Source of the DNA: Pedosphaera sp. | GTDB taxonomy: Bacteria; Verrucomicrobiota; Verrucomicrobiae; Limisphaerales; Pedosphaeraceae | NCBI GenBank assembly: GCA_028293265.1 | Contig: JAQGPB010000307.1 | Location: 1 to 7,456 of the forward strand | Direction: 5' to 3' | Length of the DNA stretch: 7,456 bases | Part shown: in pieces, positions 6,413-7,456 of the stretch | Layout: every line of letters begins with the position of its first letter | Numbering within the stretch: position 1 is the stretch's first letter | Translations under genes and position numbers: made by a program | Notes under the pieces: model-generated | What the model saw: the letters and a program-made list of their open reading frames with translations, nothing else | What the model was told of the DNA's origin: nothing | The model's database searches: none

Positions 6413-6481
6413 TTTGACCATGCAGCCAAGATTGCAACTTGGGCGACCAAATTTCATTCCAACGCAGGTGAGGAGGCACTT

Positions 6482-6517
6482 GTGTCCCTTCCGTCCCTTC
6501 CGTCCCTTCCGTCCCTT
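6482..6517. repeat. 9-bp tandem repeat, unit CCGTCCCTT, about four copies
   Basis: Three exact copies (6491-6499, 6500-6508, 6509-6517) follow one variant copy, GTGTCCCTT (6482-6490). The copies are directly adjacent and lie in non-coding DNA. On the minus strand the unit reads AAGGGACGG. Copy number is likely to vary between strains through slippage. Confidence 0.9.
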
Positions 6518-6542
6518 TCCCCCGACTGGGGTGAGCGGCGGT

Positions 6543-6575
6543 CCCGCCCAAGAAGTTGTTTGTTAAGAGGGCGGG
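6543..6575. repeat. Inverted repeat CCCGCCC/GGGCGGG with 19-base loop
   Basis: CCCGCCC (6543-6549) is exactly complementary to GGGCGGG (6569-6575). The loop is long and AT-rich and no T-tract follows on either strand, so a terminator is doubtful. It marks the boundary between the repeat-rich left half of the gap and the AT-rich leader. Confidence 0.35.
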
Positions 6576-6697
6576 CGTGATTCTAACTTTGCTTCAATTT
6601 TAATTCGGGCCGACAGTAAGCGTGTGAAAAAATTCAGGGCAAGTTTAAGGTTTCAAATTCGCCCCTTTAATGCTTCTGTCTTTCGCACTGATTTATT

Positions 6698-7456
6698 ATG
6701 GCAATGAGCCGTTTAAAACGCGGGTTGCGCGCGACGCTTTTGGGCATGGTGGTGAACGCCATTCTGGCCACGGGCAAACTCGCTGCTGGCCTCCTCGGCC
6801 ATTCCCACGCCCTCGTCGCGGACGCCGTCGAATCGTTCGCCGACATTTTCAGTTCCATCGTCGTCTGGCGCGGACTGGTGGTCGCCTCGGAACCAGCCGA
6901 TGAAGAACATCCCTACGGCCACGGCAAGGCTGAACCCATCGCCGCCGCCATGGTTTCAACCATGCTCCTGCTCGCCGCATTGGGCATCACCCTCACCTCG
7001 ATTCAGGCCATGCTTTCCGGCCACCCCGAAGGGCCGCGCGCTTTCACCCTGCTCGTGCTGGTCGTCGTGATTCTCATCAAGGAACTGCTCTTCCGTTTTG
7101 TCTCCAGCGAAGCCGATTCAGTCCAGAGCACCGCCGTCAGCGCCGATGCCTGGCATCATCGCAGCGACGCCATCACCTCGCTCGCCGCCGCCGTGGGCAT
7201 CACCATCTCCCTCATCGGCGGCAAGGGCTACGAAGGGGCCGATGACATCGCGGCCATCGCCGCGGCCTGCATCATCGCCTTCAATGGCTTCTTGGTGCTC
7301 CGGCCCGCGCTCAACGAACTCATGGACGCCTCCCCGAACCGCGAAGTCATCCAGGGCATCCGCCGCACCGCCGCGGCCGTTGAAGGCGTCGAACGCGTCG
7401 AAAAATGCATCGTCCGCAAATCCGGCCACCGTTACCTCGTGGACATGCACGTCGAA
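6698..7456 (+). CDS. Cation diffusion facilitator (CDF) transporter, 3'-partial
   Basis: An inner-membrane divalent metal/proton antiporter of the CDF family. 253 codons are present and the frame is open at the window edge. TM1 and TM2 lie near 12-34 and 36-62. TM2 carries ADAVESFADIF, where Glu45 and Asp49 align with the Asp45/Asp49 zinc ligands of E. coli YiiP. The family loop motif HPYGHGKAEP (71-80) follows. TM3 is near 82-106 and TM4 near 114-136. TM5 starts with SADAWHHRSDAITS (148-161), giving His153 and Asp157 as in YiiP. TM6 is near 183-203. The cytoplasmic metal-sensing domain starts near 211 and is cut at HVE. Metal specificity cannot be read with confidence. ATG 6698 is the first start after an in-frame TGA at 6689; ATG 6704 is possible. 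There is no Shine-Dalgarno. The repeat-rich gap upstream suggests separate transcription. Confidence 0.92.
   Translation, partial: MAMSRLKRGLRATLLGMVVNAILATGKLAAGLLGHSHALVADAVESFADIFSSIVVWRGLVVASEPADEEHPYGHGKAEPIAAAMVSTMLLLAALGITLTSIQAMLSGHPEGPRAFTLLVLVVVILIKELLFRFVSSEADSVQSTAVSADAWHHRSDAITSLAAAVGITISLIGGKGYEGADDIAAIAAACIIAFNGFLVLRPALNELMDASPNREVIQGIRRTAAAVEGVERVEKCIVRKSGHRYLVDMHVE

Larger units (their letters stand above)
6317..6697. other. 381-bp intergenic region with repeats, no convincing gene
   Basis: This is the only long non-coding stretch. Its left part (to about 6580) holds a perfect hairpin, a 9-bp tandem repeat and a second inverted repeat, and resembles intergenic repeat blocks I associate with Verrucomicrobiota genomes. 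Small ORFs cross it on both strands, but their proteins (runs of SLP or GTE) simply translate the tandem repeat. The right part is AT-rich: hand counting gives about 36% GC over 6581-6660. It probably contains the promoter and leader of the CDF gene, although I found no convincing -35/-10 pair. Confidence 0.55.

Noticed and set aside
5714..6457. A 247-codon minus-strand frame across the DUF1015 gene end and the gap
   Set aside because: It spans conserved DUF1015 coding sequence and the repeat block, and looks like a composite shadow.
6482..6517. CRISPR-like array
   Set aside because: The units are 9 bp and directly adjacent, with no spacers, and no cas genes are present.
6249..6580. Small ORFs on both strands in the gap, with SLPSLP or GTEGTE runs
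   Set aside because: The runs are direct translations of the 9-bp tandem repeat, and the rest shows no protein-like features.
6670..6903. A 77-codon plus-strand frame starting at ATG 6670
   Set aside because: It overlaps the CDF gene in another frame and gives an Arg/His-rich product. The CDF frame from 6698 has strong family motifs.

Overview
The window looks like chromosomal DNA from a GC-rich, uncultivated-type Gram-negative bacterium. The best guess is Verrucomicrobiota (Limisphaerales/Pedosphaera-like). This is an inference from the codon style, the scarcity of Shine-Dalgarno sites, a DUF1015 gene, and an intergenic block (about 6340-6580) with a G/C-rich palindrome and a 9-bp CCGTCCCTT tandem repeat that resembles repeats I associate with that phylum. 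No rRNA, tRNA, CRISPR array, transposase or phage gene is visible.

All eight genes lie on the plus strand. (1) 2-892: an exported serine hydrolase of the class A beta-lactamase fold, whose start lies upstream of the window. (2) 1045-2250: a GT4 glycosyltransferase, followed almost without a gap by (3) 2252-2893, a uridine-kinase-like P-loop kinase. (4) 3016-3318 and (5) 3328-3798: a STAS-domain anti-sigma-factor antagonist and its probable partner, an RsbW/SpoIIAB-type ATP-binding serine kinase. (6) 3829-5049: an alkaline-phosphatase-superfamily phosphodiesterase with a GTG start. (7) 5102-6316: a DUF1015 protein. (8) 6698-7456: a cation diffusion facilitator (CDF) transporter that runs off the right edge.

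The short gaps from 1045 to 6316 fit one or two transcription units. The glycosyltransferase and kinase form one overlapping or abutting pair. A sigma70-like promoter candidate at the end of the kinase gene could start a second unit holding the STAS/kinase partner-switching pair and the phosphodiesterase. The 381-bp gap before the CDF gene is the only large non-coding stretch. It holds the repeats and then an AT-rich leader.

The most interesting part is the partner-switching pair. No sigma factor and no PP2C phosphatase is visible in the window, and the pair sits between envelope-type sugar and phosphate enzymes, so its output is unknown. Smaller points are a beta-lactamase-fold protein with KWG in place of KTG and no visible Glu166 motif, a CDF transporter with Glu at a metal position that is usually Asp or His, and a 32-codon ORF overlapping the STAS start by ATGA. 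I see no clearly new multi-gene system.
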